Translations under genes and position numbers: made by a program
In this document: piece after piece, positions 27,142 through 34,530 of the stretch
How the letters are laid out: every line of letters starts with the position of its first letter
How positions within the stretch are numbered: position 1 is the stretch's first letter
Origin: Brucella haematophila
GTDB lineage: Bacteria > Pseudomonadota > Alphaproteobacteria > Rhizobiales > Rhizobiaceae
Assembly: GCF_005938105.1 (NCBI RefSeq)
Contig: NZ_VCPE01000005.1
Span: 241,755 to 305,754, forward strand
Direction of reading: 5' to 3'
DNA: 64,000 nt
The notes under the pieces: generated by a model
Told to the model about the DNA's origin: nothing
Seen by the model: only the letters and a program-made list of their open reading frames with translations
The model's database searches: none

Positions 27142-27169
27142 GTGACCTAGAACCCGTGACCCAGTGACC
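27142..27169. repeat. GTGACC repeats near the left end (candidate integrase arm sites)
   Basis: GTGACC occurs at 27142-27147, 27156-27161 and 27164-27169, about 120 bases inside the left junction. The same hexamer clusters near the right end. They are candidates for arm-type integrase sites. Confidence 0.4.
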
Positions 27170-27183
27170 TAAGAGGTAAATTC

Positions 27184-27579
27184 GTGTCCAAAATTGCAAA
27201 GATCATGTGCGCCCTGAGCGCCACTTTCGTGCTCGTATCGGCTCCAGTCGAGGCGGCTTCCTTCGGTGCCCGTGGTGGCTTCAGCGGAGGCCGTTCGTCC
27301 TTCTCGTCGCGCTCCTTCTCTGCCCCTCGCAGCTACTCAGCGCCTCGGACTTATTCCGCCCCGCGTTCCTACTCGGCTCCCCGCACGACAACCCGAACGA
27401 TCATCCGAGAGAACCACTATCGGTCCTCAGGTGGCGGCTTCAGGACGATACCGGACTTCAACGATGACCCCGACACGACCCATGCGGATGTCCTCAGGAT
27501 GTTCAACAGGGCAATCGTGGCGGCTGAGGATCGGGAAGAAAAGGAAGCCTTGGCGTCTGCCGTGGCTACGCTCCAGTGA
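27184..27579 (+). CDS. Secreted Ser/Pro/Arg repeat protein, element cargo
   Basis: The 131-residue product has a signal peptide (MSKIAKIMCALSATFVLVSA, cleavage near VEA-AS). A Gly/Ser/Arg-rich stretch follows, and then tandem hexapeptides of the form SYSAPR/TYSAPR (about residues 44-68). The C-terminal part is folded-looking and acidic (TTHADVLRMFNRAIVAAEDR). GTG is the start, with AGAGG seven bases before it. It is the first gene after the operator-framed promoter. Repeat tails of this kind are common in envelope or secreted proteins, and a specific role is unknown. Confidence 0.75.
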   Translation: MSKIAKIMCALSATFVLVSAPVEAASFGARGGFSGGRSSFSSRSFSAPRSYSAPRTYSAPRSYSAPRTTTRTIIRENHYRSSGGGFRTIPDFNDDPDTTHADVLRMFNRAIVAAEDREEKEALASAVATLQ

Positions 27580-27797
27580 GGGGTGATCCCTGCACGAAAT
27601 GCCGGTTCTACGATGACGACTGGGGAAGCAACTGCCGACACCCTGAGTTGCTCAAATGGTGCCCCGTCAACGGCAACCAGCCGAGCTACCCCCACGATAA
27701 CCGGAAGCAGGACGGTAAGTGTGGCATTGAGGGGAAGTATTTCGAACCCCGGACCACCTTAAGAAGCCTTCTTCGGGGTCTTGCGCGTCTGGCTTAG
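27576..27797 (+). CDS. Small cysteine-motif protein coupled to the secreted repeat protein
   Basis: The GTG start overlaps the TGA of the preceding gene (GTGA), so translation is probably coupled. The 73-residue product contains CTKC, then NCRHPE, WCPVNG and KCGIEG. This five-cysteine pattern looks like a compact metal-binding or disulfide-bonded fold, and a FEPR-type segment follows. There is no signal peptide. No family is recognised with certainty. Similar short CxxC...C...C proteins occur in phages and genomic islands. Confidence 0.6.
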   Translation: MRGDPCTKCRFYDDDWGSNCRHPELLKWCPVNGNQPSYPHDNRKQDGKCGIEGKYFEPRTTLRSLLRGLARLA

Positions 27798-27906
27798 GTA
27801 CTCCGCATCACGCGCCGCAATATGCCGCTCCAGTTCCTCCCTCAGCCGCTCATCAGCTAACCTGAGGTTCTCCGGGGTGTGACTATCGATGACGCGGGAC
27901 TTGTTC
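27760..27906 (-). pseudogene. Start-less remnant ORF inside the element
   Basis: On the minus strand an open frame reads VIDSHTPENLRLADERLREE, then LERHIAARDAEYL and a basic end KTPKKAS. The composition looks like a genuine helical protein, but no ATG, GTG or TTG lies between the upstream stop and this text. It is probably the tail of a deleted gene. Confidence 0.3.
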
Positions 27907-27929
27907 TAACACCTTAGTTTAATAACCGT

Positions 27930-27965
27930 CCCCTAAGCCTATTGCGTAGTCGTTACGCTTAGGGG
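27930..27965. promoter_or_regulatory. Inverted repeat before the element's regulator gene
   Basis: CCCCTAAGC pairs with GCTTAGGGG around 18 bases, and an inner CGTA/TACG pair lies inside. TATATA follows at about 27968 as a possible -10. It may be an autoregulatory operator of the winged-helix gene 50 bases downstream. Confidence 0.45.
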
Positions 27966-28017
27966 GTATATACGCGGGCGTAAGAGTTCCGATTTGTATC
28001 TTGTAGGAGAGCAGACG

Positions 28018-28425
28018 ATGACCGCATCGAACACAACCGATCAGGCTGAAGAGGTCATGATTGCAAGAAAGCTGACTAGGCTTCTGGATTTCTTCCAAGG
28101 GGAGAATACCAAGATGCAAATCAATCTCTTGCAAACATTCCTTCACATTAAGGCTAACCCAGACATCCCTTTCAAGAAGCTCGAAGCACTCTTGGGCACG
28201 TCCAATGCGTCCGTGTCCCGGAATATCGCTGTGCTGACTTCTGAAGGGTACAAGAAACGAGGCTCCGACGACCGATACGAAGGTCGCAACCTCGTTGAAA
28301 CCCGAGAGGTCCCCACGGACAAGACCTCAAAGGTAGCAAGGCTGACCCCTGAGGGTGAAGCTGTGTTCGATGAGTTTGTCCGCATCCTAAGGAGTGGCAA
28401 CAATGGCAGTAAGACTGAGAGGTAA
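28018..28425 (+). CDS. Winged-helix transcriptional regulator (MarR-like)
   Basis: The 135-residue protein contains a predicted winged helix: INLLQTFLHIKANPDIPFKK, then LEALLGTSNASVSRNIAVLT as helix-turn-helix, and a charged wing (KKRGSDDRYEGRNLVETREV) ending in LTPEGEAVFDEF. This layout is that of MarR/ArsR-like repressors. AGGAG lies eight bases before the ATG. The integrase start overlaps its end by 23 bases, so both are on one transcript. It is the likely repressor of the element's operator-framed promoter and perhaps of its own gene. Confidence 0.78.
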   Translation: MTASNTTDQAEEVMIARKLTRLLDFFQGENTKMQINLLQTFLHIKANPDIPFKKLEALLGTSNASVSRNIAVLTSEGYKKRGSDDRYEGRNLVETREVPTDKTSKVARLTPEGEAVFDEFVRILRSGNNGSKTER

Positions 28426-29428
28426 GGTCTGGCAAGTTGACGTAACGCTTGCTGGGCATGGTCGTCTTCGGCCCACCTTTGAAACAGAAGGTGAGGCACG
28501 GACGTGGGAGCGTGATGCAATCCACGCGGCACAGACCGGACGCCCTCTCCCTGACACGGGTACAAATATCAAGCAAGGTGGCGGTCGTATCTCCGTCCTC
28601 AAGGACTTAGTTCCTGAGGTTGAGCAAGACTGGCTGGCCGAAGGTGCCTCAGCGTTCAAAGACCTCAGCCGAAACCTAAGGTGTTTCGTTGACTGGTTCG
28701 GAGAGCGCCGCCACCCGAGCGAGATAGATGAGACCACGCTCGACAGGTATTCGAACTACCTTCGTACTGAGAAGCAGAACATGGGATCGACCGTCAATCG
28801 CAAGATGTCGGCTGTCCGGGTGCTGCTGAAGAAGGCCAAGCGATACAAGCTTATCACTTCACTTCCTGAGTTCACGAAGCTGCCGGAAACGAAAGGCTCT
28901 CTCAACTTCCTGAACTTCGGGGAAGAGGAGCCGGTCCTGAAGAAGCTGGATCACCTCGGCTATGACGCCCTGCACGATCTGGTCTCCTTCCTGATTGATA
29001 CAGGTTGTCGCATCAATGAAGCCCTGAGCGTCGAGTGGAAGACCATTCGCGGCGACAGGGTGACGTTCGAGAACCGCAAGAACGGCCAGTTCGGCACCGT
29101 GCCGCTGACCAAGAGAGCCGCTCAGGCGCTCAAGAACAGAAAGAAGCTCGGGACAGACCCCGACCGCCCCTTCGGTGACATCAATTACGATGGTGCCCGA
29201 GGCGTTCTCCGGTCAGTCTATAGCCAGCTCGGCGGGGAGTTCGCTAAGATCACCCAGCCTTTCCACATCTACAGACACTCTTGTGCAAGCCGTCTGGCGA
29301 TCAAAAACGTCAACGCTAAGCGCATCATGGAGTGGATGGACCACTCGTCGATCATCGTTACGCAGCGCTATATGAAGCTGGCTGTGTCCGATCTGGACGA
29401 GGCAAGAAACGCACTAGAAGCAGCCTGA
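28403..29428 (+). CDS. Tyrosine recombinase / phage-type integrase
   Basis: This is the site-specific recombinase of the element. The 341-residue protein has a small N-terminal arm-binding region, a core-binding SAM-like domain (about 75-165, FVDWFGERRHPSEIDETTLD) and a catalytic domain. The catalytic residues are seen in order: Arg in DTGCRINEALSVEW, Lys in the FENRKNGQFGTV hairpin, HxxR in FHIYRHSCASRL, His in EWMDHSSI, and the nucleophile Tyr in VTQRYMKLA. AAGGAG stands eight bases before the ATG, inside the regulator gene. The set is complete, so the enzyme is probably active. Confidence 0.93.
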   Translation: MAVRLRGKVWQVDVTLAGHGRLRPTFETEGEARTWERDAIHAAQTGRPLPDTGTNIKQGGGRISVLKDLVPEVEQDWLAEGASAFKDLSRNLRCFVDWFGERRHPSEIDETTLDRYSNYLRTEKQNMGSTVNRKMSAVRVLLKKAKRYKLITSLPEFTKLPETKGSLNFLNFGEEEPVLKKLDHLGYDALHDLVSFLIDTGCRINEALSVEWKTIRGDRVTFENRKNGQFGTVPLTKRAAQALKNRKKLGTDPDRPFGDINYDGARGVLRSVYSQLGGEFAKITQPFHIYRHSCASRLAIKNVNAKRIMEWMDHSSIIVTQRYMKLAVSDLDEARNALEAA

Positions 29429-29469
29429 TAAGGTTGCCAGAGGAATGCGCGTCACAGGGCCTTGAACTT

Positions 29470-29505
29470 GTGACCGAAGCTGTGACATAAGCAGTGACCG
29501 TGACC
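29470..29505. repeat. GTGAC(C/A) repeats near the right end (candidate integrase arm sites)
   Basis: GTGACC or GTGACA begins at 29470, 29482, 29494 and 29500, spaced 12, 12 and 6 bases. This lies about 110-145 bases from the right junction and matches the GTGACC cluster near the left end. Confidence 0.45.
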
Positions 29506-29594
29506 GCAGGCGTGGTGAAACTGGTAGACACAGCAGACTTAAAATCTGCCGTCCGTTCAAGGACTTACGGGTTCGATCCCCGTCGCCTGCACCA
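29506..29594 (+). tRNA. Complete tRNA-Leu(UAA), carried by the element
   Basis: All arms fold. The acceptor is GCAGGCG/CGCCTGC with encoded ACCA. The anticodon stem-loop is GCAGA-CTTAAAA-TCTGC with anticodon TAA at 29540-29542. The long variable arm is GTCC/GGAC and the T arm is ACGGG-TTCGATC-CCCGT. It differs from the interrupted host tRNA-Leu over the acceptor, variable and T arms, so it is not a simple duplication. It lies inside the right junction and upstream of the original tRNA terminator. Confidence 0.95.
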
Positions 29595-29613
29595 CTGACC
29601 CCCGAACATCAAA

Positions 29614-29670
29614 GGACTTAAAATCCGTCGCCTTTTAGGCTTGCGGGTTCAAGTCCCGCCGACCGCACCA
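29614..29670 (+). pseudogene. 3' half of the interrupted tRNA-Leu(UAA)
   Basis: Starting within the anticodon stem (GGACTTAAAATCCGT), this piece contains a variable arm (GCC/GGC), the T arm GCGGG-TTCAAGT-CCCGC and the acceptor 3' strand CGACCGC with ACCA. The acceptor pairs with the 5' half at 26989-26995. Confidence 0.85.
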
Positions 29671-29682
29671 CAATTATTCATG

Positions 29683-29714
29683 CAAAAGCCGCCGTGTTTT
29701 CCCGGCGGCTTTTG
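29683..29714. terminator. Terminator behind the tRNA-Leu locus, shared with wrbA
   Basis: CAAAAGCCGCCG and CGGCGGCTTTTG form a 12-bp stem followed by TTTTGA. It probably ended the original tRNA-Leu transcript and now ends that of the element-borne tRNA. On the other strand it can end wrbA. Confidence 0.8.
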
Positions 29715-29730
29715 TTTTGATCGGGCGCTA

Positions 29731-30330
29731 TCAGCCGTGCAGCTTGGCGGTGATTTCTGCGACACGCTTGCCCTGAAAACGTGCGCCTTCTAGTTCCTGT
29801 GCAGATGGCTGGCGCGAACCATCGCCGTCTGCCGTCGTCGTCATGCCGTAAGGCGCCCCGCCGCGCACCACATCATTGCCCATCTGCCCCTGATAGGCAT
29901 AGGAAAGCGGCACAATGATCATGCCATGATGCTGCAACTGCCACTGCGCCGAAATCAAGGCCAGTTCCGCGCCGCCATGCTGCGTCGCCGTTGAAACCAT
30001 CACCGAGCCGACCTTGTTGAGCAGCGCGCCCTTGGCCCACAGACCACCGGTCTGGTCGAGAAAATTTTTCATCTGCGCGGCCATCATGCCGTAGCGGGTC
30101 GCGGTGCCCAATATAATGGCGTCATATTCGACCAGATCGTTCGGCGATGCGATGGCTGCGTCCTGATCGACCTTATAATGCGAGGCCTTGGCGACTTCGA
30201 GCGGAACCAGTTCCGGCACCCGCTTGATCGTGACTTCCGCACCACCTTCGCGCGCACCTTCCGCCGCAGCCTTGGCCATCTGCTCCATATGCCCGTAGGA
30301 CGAATAGTACAGCACCAGAACTTTTACCAT
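29731..30330 (-). CDS. wrbA: NAD(P)H:quinone oxidoreductase, type IV
   Basis: WrbA is a flavodoxin-like FMN enzyme that reduces quinones by two electrons and so avoids semiquinone radicals. The 199-residue length is typical. The FMN phosphate loop is [19 protein letters not shown] at the N-terminus. [21 protein letters not shown] and the [10 protein letters not shown] segment form the rest of the flavin site. A GGAGA site lies before the ATG. It is divergent from the cinA-like gene. Confidence 0.96.
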   Translation of the reverse strand: MVKVLVLYYSSYGHMEQMAKAAAEGAREGGAEVTIKRVPELVPLEVAKASHYKVDQDAAIASPNDLVEYDAIILGTATRYGMMAAQMKNFLDQTGGLWAKGALLNKVGSVMVSTATQHGGAELALISAQWQLQHHGMIIVPLSYAYQGQMGNDVVRGGAPYGMTTTADGDGSRQPSAQELEGARFQGKRVAEITAKLHG

Positions 30331-30505
30331 CTGACGTCTCCGTTTTCGGTTTTACGGAACCCCTTTTCCGCATTCACTCAACTAGAGAGCATTTTCATTT
30401 TGGGAAGATGACCGAACGGAGGAACATTTTGTCTTTTGCGACAAACCGGTTGCGGCGGGGTGCACCTGAGGCTTAACTGTCGCCAGATTGAAATGGAGTC
30501 TGGGC

Positions 30506-31264
30506 ATGACCGACACTTCGCAGCAGGCCGTCAGGGCTGCAATGCTCTCCATTGGCGACGAACTTCTCTCCGGGCGCACCAAGGACAAGAACATCGGGCA
30601 TCTCGCCGATCTGCTGACGGCTGTGGGCATCGATCTCAAGGAAGTGCGCATCGTGCCGGACGAGGAAGACGCCATTGTCGCCGCGCTCAATGCCCTGCGT
30701 CCGAATTTTGATTATGTCTTCACTTCGGGCGGCATCGGCCCGACCCATGACGACATCACCGCCGACGCCGTTTCAAAAGCCTTTGATGTGCCCTGCATCT
30801 ATGATGAAAAGGCCATGAAGCTTCTCGGCGACAATTATGCCCGGCGCGGTCTGGAATTCACCGATTCCCGCAAGCGCATGGCCCGTATGCCGCAGGGTTC
30901 GGAACACATCGACAATCCGGTCTCTTCCGCACCGGGCTTTCACATTGGCAATGTCTATGTGATGGCGGGCGTTCCGTCCGTTTTTCAGGCCATGCTGGAC
31001 AATGTAATCCCCACCTTGCGGACCGGCCGCAAGCTTTTGTCACGCGCTGTGCTCTGTCCGTTCGGCGAAGGCGTCATCGGCGCGCCGCTGGCCGAAATCC
31101 AGAAGCAGAACCCCGACACGATCATCGGTTCCTATCCGAAATTCGAAAATGGACGCTTCAGCACCGAGCTTGTGGTACGCGGCAGCGATCCGCAGAAGAT
31201 CGATGCGGCAGCTGCCGAAATTGATGCCATGATTGCCGGGCTGGTGGCTTCCGGTGCAAGCTGA
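30506..31264 (+). CDS. CinA-type molybdopterin-binding domain protein
   Basis: The 252-residue protein consists of the MoaB/Mog-like fold that forms the N-terminal half of CinA; the C-terminal nicotinamide-nucleotide amidase domain is missing. The family motifs GDELLSGRTKDKNIGHLADL and TSGGIGPTHDDITADAVSKAF are clear. In full CinA this domain hydrolyses ADP-ribose. The role of the single-domain form is less certain. GGAG stands before the ATG. It is followed by the universal stress gene after about 110 bases. Confidence 0.88.
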   Translation: MTDTSQQAVRAAMLSIGDELLSGRTKDKNIGHLADLLTAVGIDLKEVRIVPDEEDAIVAALNALRPNFDYVFTSGGIGPTHDDITADAVSKAFDVPCIYDEKAMKLLGDNYARRGLEFTDSRKRMARMPQGSEHIDNPVSSAPGFHIGNVYVMAGVPSVFQAMLDNVIPTLRTGRKLLSRAVLCPFGEGVIGAPLAEIQKQNPDTIIGSYPKFENGRFSTELVVRGSDPQKIDAAAAEIDAMIAGLVASGAS

Positions 31265-31372
31265 CCAAACTGGCATATTCGAAAACACATCCTTTAAGTT
31301 TTGCAACCTTTTGCGTGCGCAACTCGTTGCATTCTATGCTAAAATGGAAAAACAGCTGGAAGGAGATCGGTC

Positions 31373-32218
31373 ATGACCTACAAAACGGTGGTTGCCTATT
31401 CCCGGAGCGAGGCCGAGCTGAAGCGGGTTCTATCCGCCATCGCGCTTTTGATGCGAAAAGTGCCCGATCTTCATGTCATCGGCCTCTATTCCATCCCCTC
31501 TCCCATCGTTTATGCCGACCCCAACGGGTTTATCGATCCCGGCATGTTCGAACTGCATGACAAGCAGCACAAGGAACTGTCCGAGCGGCTGAAACACGTC
31601 TTTGAAGAAGAGATGCGCCGTCAGGATGCGCATTTCGAATTCCGGATCACCCGCTCGGAAACCGGCACCGCTGCCGATGGCGTTTTGACCTCGTGTCTCG
31701 GTGCGGAATTGCTGGTTGCTGGCCAGCCGGACCCCGATGATCCCGCCACCAATGACGAAACCGCCGACACGATTGTCTTCAATTCAAGCTGTCCGGTTCT
31801 GCTCGTACCTTATGCACCTGTGATGCGGCCATTGTCGCTCGACCGGATTGTTGTTGCCTTCAACGGTAAGCGAGAAGCGGCCCGCGCCGCATTCGATGCC
31901 CTGCCCCTAATGAAACAGGCTGGCCGTACTGAAATCGTGTGGGTCGACCCGCCAGAAGCCGAGGGCGAGGACGAAGCGCTCGCCGGTACCGAGCTGGCTG
32001 AATCCATTGCTCGCCACGGCATCGAAGTGAATGTCACGCCGCTCGGCTCGAATGGACGCTATGCGCAGGATGCGCTGCGTGAACATATCATTGCTGAACG
32101 TGCTGATCTGCTCGTGATGGGCGCCTATAGCCATTCGCGCCTGCGCGAGCTAGTTTTCGGTGGTGTGACACGCTCAATGCTCAATGAACTTCCCGTTCTG
32201 ACACTGTTTTCGCGGTGA
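31373..32218 (+). CDS. Universal stress protein, tandem UspA domains
   Basis: The 281-residue protein contains two UspA folds. The second (about 150-281) keeps the ATP-binding signature G-x2-G-x9-G-S/T in MGAYSHSRLRELVFGGVTRS. The first (1-140) lacks a clear version of it. UspA proteins accumulate in stress and stasis and bind ATP or other ligands. AAGGAGA lies well placed before the ATG. No EcfG-type promoter was found upstream. Confidence 0.88.
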   Translation: MTYKTVVAYSRSEAELKRVLSAIALLMRKVPDLHVIGLYSIPSPIVYADPNGFIDPGMFELHDKQHKELSERLKHVFEEEMRRQDAHFEFRITRSETGTAADGVLTSCLGAELLVAGQPDPDDPATNDETADTIVFNSSCPVLLVPYAPVMRPLSLDRIVVAFNGKREAARAAFDALPLMKQAGRTEIVWVDPPEAEGEDEALAGTELAESIARHGIEVNVTPLGSNGRYAQDALREHIIAERADLLVMGAYSHSRLRELVFGGVTRSMLNELPVLTLFSR

Positions 32219-32421
32219 CATGTCTGCTCATTTCGAGCGGGCAATTATCCCCAATTCGCCGCATCCAGCCCCTTCAAGCCATAACAGACTTGCAAGATCG
32301 GTGTTTTTGCGGTTATCAGCACTACCCGGCGCTGACTGTGCCGGGTTGAAGAAACCTTTTCATCGTGTTGCAGCCCCTTAACGTGGGCGCAGACGACGAA
32401 AGCAAAGGTCTACACAGTTCA

Positions 32422-32488
32422 GCGCGCTTGACGGTGGTCATCGCGCATTTTTGGTTTAGCCAGTCTGTGGGCCACAGCCCACGGACTG
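32422..32488 (+). promoter_or_regulatory. Tandem hairpins in the gpt leader, possible attenuator
   Basis: The first hairpin (32422-32446) has GCGCG/CGCGC and TGAC/GTCA stems around GGTG and is followed by ATTTTT, like an intrinsic terminator. The second (32461-32488) is a 12-bp stem, CAGTCTGTGGGC with GCCCACGGACTG, containing one G-U pair and a CACA loop. It ends 17 bases before the gpt start codon. A terminator-like hairpin inside a 287-base leader suggests transcription attenuation or a riboswitch. Confidence 0.45.
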
Positions 32489-32505
32489 TTCCATGGAGCG
32501 TCTCG

Positions 32506-33003
32506 ATGTCCTTGCCCGATAAAGCCTTTCCCGTATCCTGGGATCAGTTCCACCGCGATGCCCGCGCGCTTGCCTGGCGCATTTCCGGCATGGGGCGCGA
32601 TTGGCGTGCAATCGTCGCGATTACGCGCGGCGGCCTGGTGCCTGCGGCCATTATCTGCCGTGAACTCGGCATCCGTCTTATCGAAACCGTCTGCATTGCC
32701 TCCTATCACGACTACACGTCGCAGGGCGAAATGCAGATCCTCAAGGGTATCGGCGAACAGCTTCTGGAAAATGGCGGTGAAGGCGTGATCGTCGTCGACG
32801 ACCTTACCGATACCGGCAAGACTGCGGCAATCGTCCGCGAAATGATGCCAAAGGCGCATTTTGCAACGGTTTATGCCAAGCCGAAAGGCCGCCCGCTGGT
32901 CGATACGTTCGTGACCGAAGTATCGCAGGACACCTGGATCTATTTCCCGTGGGACATGGGCTACACCTATCTGGAGCCGATTGCCGGCGACAAGCGCGGA
33001 TAA
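32506..33003 (+). CDS. gpt: Xanthine phosphoribosyltransferase
   Basis: Gpt salvages xanthine and guanine with PRPP to XMP and GMP. The 165-residue protein carries the PRPP-binding loop [14 protein letters not shown] and the N-terminal [19 protein letters not shown], and keeps the family length. The end [20 protein letters not shown] gives the purine-binding aromatic region. The ATG follows GGAG in the stem of a leader that folds into two hairpins. It stands alone and ends in a strong terminator. Confidence 0.94.
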   Translation: MSLPDKAFPVSWDQFHRDARALAWRISGMGRDWRAIVAITRGGLVPAAIICRELGIRLIETVCIASYHDYTSQGEMQILKGIGEQLLENGGEGVIVVDDLTDTGKTAAIVREMMPKAHFATVYAKPKGRPLVDTFVTEVSQDTWIYFPWDMGYTYLEPIAGDKRG

Positions 33004-33033
33004 GTTCCCGCATATCGCACCTTGAGACATTCG

Positions 33034-33064
33034 AAATGCCAGCCCTCACCGGCTGGCATTTTTT
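33034..33064 (+). terminator. Intrinsic terminator of gpt
   Basis: AAATGCCAGCC and GGCTGGCATTT form an 11-bp stem around CTCACC, followed by TTTTT. Confidence 0.93.
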
Positions 33065-33389
33065 ATTGGGCACAATTGTTCTGCTTATAAAACCAGCAGG
33101 ATGGAGCACATTTTTAAAATCAGAAGACATTCTCAAAAAGCGCGCAAAACGAAAATAAACGAAAATGAAAAAGGGGATATTTCTGCCGTAATCGCGTGCT
33201 ATAAGAAAATGGTCGAAATGGCGCTGACAGCGGTCAGGTTCGGCGTTGGATAACGACGCGCCCTCCCTGTATTTCAATAGTCGCTTTAAAATGAAGGACT
33301 TTTTCGTCCTTTTGTAAGGTCTGTTGCGCATTTGAGCAGTTGTTATTTTGGCGAATCATTCCATTTTAAGGAAAAGAGGGAATTTCGCA
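33065..33389. other. Gap before the NUDIX gene
   Basis: A small hairpin AAGGAC/GTCCTT with a following TTG lies at 33294-33313. The rest is AT-rich and shows no supported gene. It must hold the promoter of the NUDIX gene. Confidence 0.35.
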
Positions 33390-33878
33390 GTGAAGACGGC
33401 AGCCAAACAACTTATTGCAACGGAAAAGCGTATTCTTACGCCTTCTGGCCGTTTGCAGCAGGTTGCGGCCCTCGTCTATCGTCGAGAAATGGGTATTCTT
33501 CAGGTACTTGTCATCACAAGCCGCGGTACGGGCCGCTGGATCATCCCCAAGGGCTGGCCGCAAGTCGGTCGCACACTCGCTGAAACAGCCTTGCGCGAAG
33601 CCTTCGAAGAGGCAGGTGTGCGCGGCGATGTCACGCCTGAGCCTGTCGGCAGCTTCAATTACTGCAAAATGGATATGCCGCCAGAGCGGATCAACCAGTT
33701 TTCTGTCGCGGTTTATGCTGTCCGCTTCACTGGCCAGGAGAAAAGCTGGCCCGAACAAGATCAGCGCATCTGCGAATGGGTGTGCCCAGATGAAGCGGCA
33801 AGGCGCGTCGAAGAGACAGAGCTGAAGCAGATTCTTCTGCGCTTTGGTGATTCGGGTATGAGAGTCGCCGCTGAATAG
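33390..33878 (+). CDS. NUDIX hydrolase
   Basis: The 162-residue protein contains the NUDIX box in PKGWPQVGRTLAETALREAF followed by EEAGV. The catalytic REAFEEAGV part is intact; the first Glu of the consensus is Arg, as in the diphosphoinositol-polyphosphate-phosphohydrolase-like group common in Rhizobiales. Such enzymes cleave nucleoside-diphosphate-linked compounds or inositol pyrophosphates. GTG was chosen because GAGGG lies nine bases before it. A TTG 14 codons upstream has no better site. Confidence 0.87.
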   Translation: MKTAAKQLIATEKRILTPSGRLQQVAALVYRREMGILQVLVITSRGTGRWIIPKGWPQVGRTLAETALREAFEEAGVRGDVTPEPVGSFNYCKMDMPPERINQFSVAVYAVRFTGQEKSWPEQDQRICEWVCPDEAARRVEETELKQILLRFGDSGMRVAAE

Positions 33879-34197
33879 CGGCGCCATTTCTCCATTAACG
33901 CTACATATCTGCGCTTGCTCGGCCTATCCGTAGCATTTCCAGCGGCAATTCCGCTTCTCAAACCTTGTGATCACTATCCGCATCGCTTCCAGACCGAAAT
34001 TCTCAGCGTCCTGTACAAGGCTTCAATCGCTCAAAGCAGGCTGTTTCGCACCGCCATCTCGCGCTTTTTGCTTAGACCCTGCATCAAAACATGGTTTGAT
34101 CCCACTGTTTTTGCGAAATAATTGCCCTCAAGGATTGGTTAAAATGGGGTAAAAGCGTTTTAGCCGGCTTCGGTCACAAAAGCTTCTCTTCTCCCCG

Positions 34198-34206
34198 TTA
34201 TCCACA
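34198..34206 (+). promoter_or_regulatory. Perfect DnaA box TTATCCACA
   Basis: The 9-base consensus DnaA site occurs once in the nrdJ upstream region. DnaA control of ribonucleotide reductase is known in E. coli (nrdAB). One box alone is weak evidence. Confidence 0.4.
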
Positions 34207-34483
34207 TTCTCCCCCAGCGCCTGACGCACAATATCTAGCGTTAGACGCCTTACAACAAACCAATGCTTGACGCTCGCAGCCGAGTCGTTTTTTATGAACT
34301 TATCGTTGCGTAAGTGGCGTGGCCGGGCGTCTGAATAGCCGGTCTTTCTTTCAGGTTAGTCAAGTTCTGGAACGGGCGTTGCGCTTATTCAGCGTAGATT
34401 TCGCTCCGGGCTTCGTCGTGCCCGATTTCCGGGCCGGACCACCTTTGGAGAAGCAGATGCAGCCACATGACGAAAGAGCGTTA

Positions 34484-34530
34484 ACACTAGATTTAGTATT
34501 TGCGCTCATGCTTCTTACAAGATAGAGTAT
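34484..34530 (+). promoter_or_regulatory. Pair of NrdR-like boxes
   Basis: ACACTAGATTTAGTAT (34484-34499) and TTACAAGATAGAGTAT (34515-34530) agree at 11 of 16 positions and start exactly 31 bases apart. NrdR binds two 16-bp boxes spaced about three helical turns apart before ribonucleotide reductase genes. A third ACTATATATAG-like site lies at 34755-34765, next to the nrdJ start. Confidence 0.55.

Larger units (their letters stand above)
27018..29628. mobile_element. Mini integrative element inserted in the tRNA-Leu anticodon loop, carrying its own tRNA-Leu
   Basis: The left junction GGACTTAAGATCCGT (27018-27032) and the right junction GGACTTAAAATCCGT (29614-29628) are direct repeats differing at one base and flank a tyrosine integrase. 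The single mismatch places the crossover inside GGACTTAA. Between them lie a secreted repeat protein, a coupled cysteine-motif protein, a winged-helix regulator, the integrase and a complete tRNA-Leu(UAA). No replication, packaging or transfer genes are present, so this is a minimal or satellite-like element that would need outside help to move between cells. Unlike usual tRNA-targeting elements it does not rebuild the target gene at its edge. Confidence 0.82.

Noticed and set aside
27184-27579. CRISPR-like repeats from the SYSAPR coding region
   Set aside because: The DNA repeats encode a hexapeptide repeat in frame and have no spacer structure. No CRISPR array was found in the window.
34141-34156. 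CtrA-like site TTAA-N7-TAAA
   Set aside because: One mismatch and a single copy; too weak to report as a regulatory feature.
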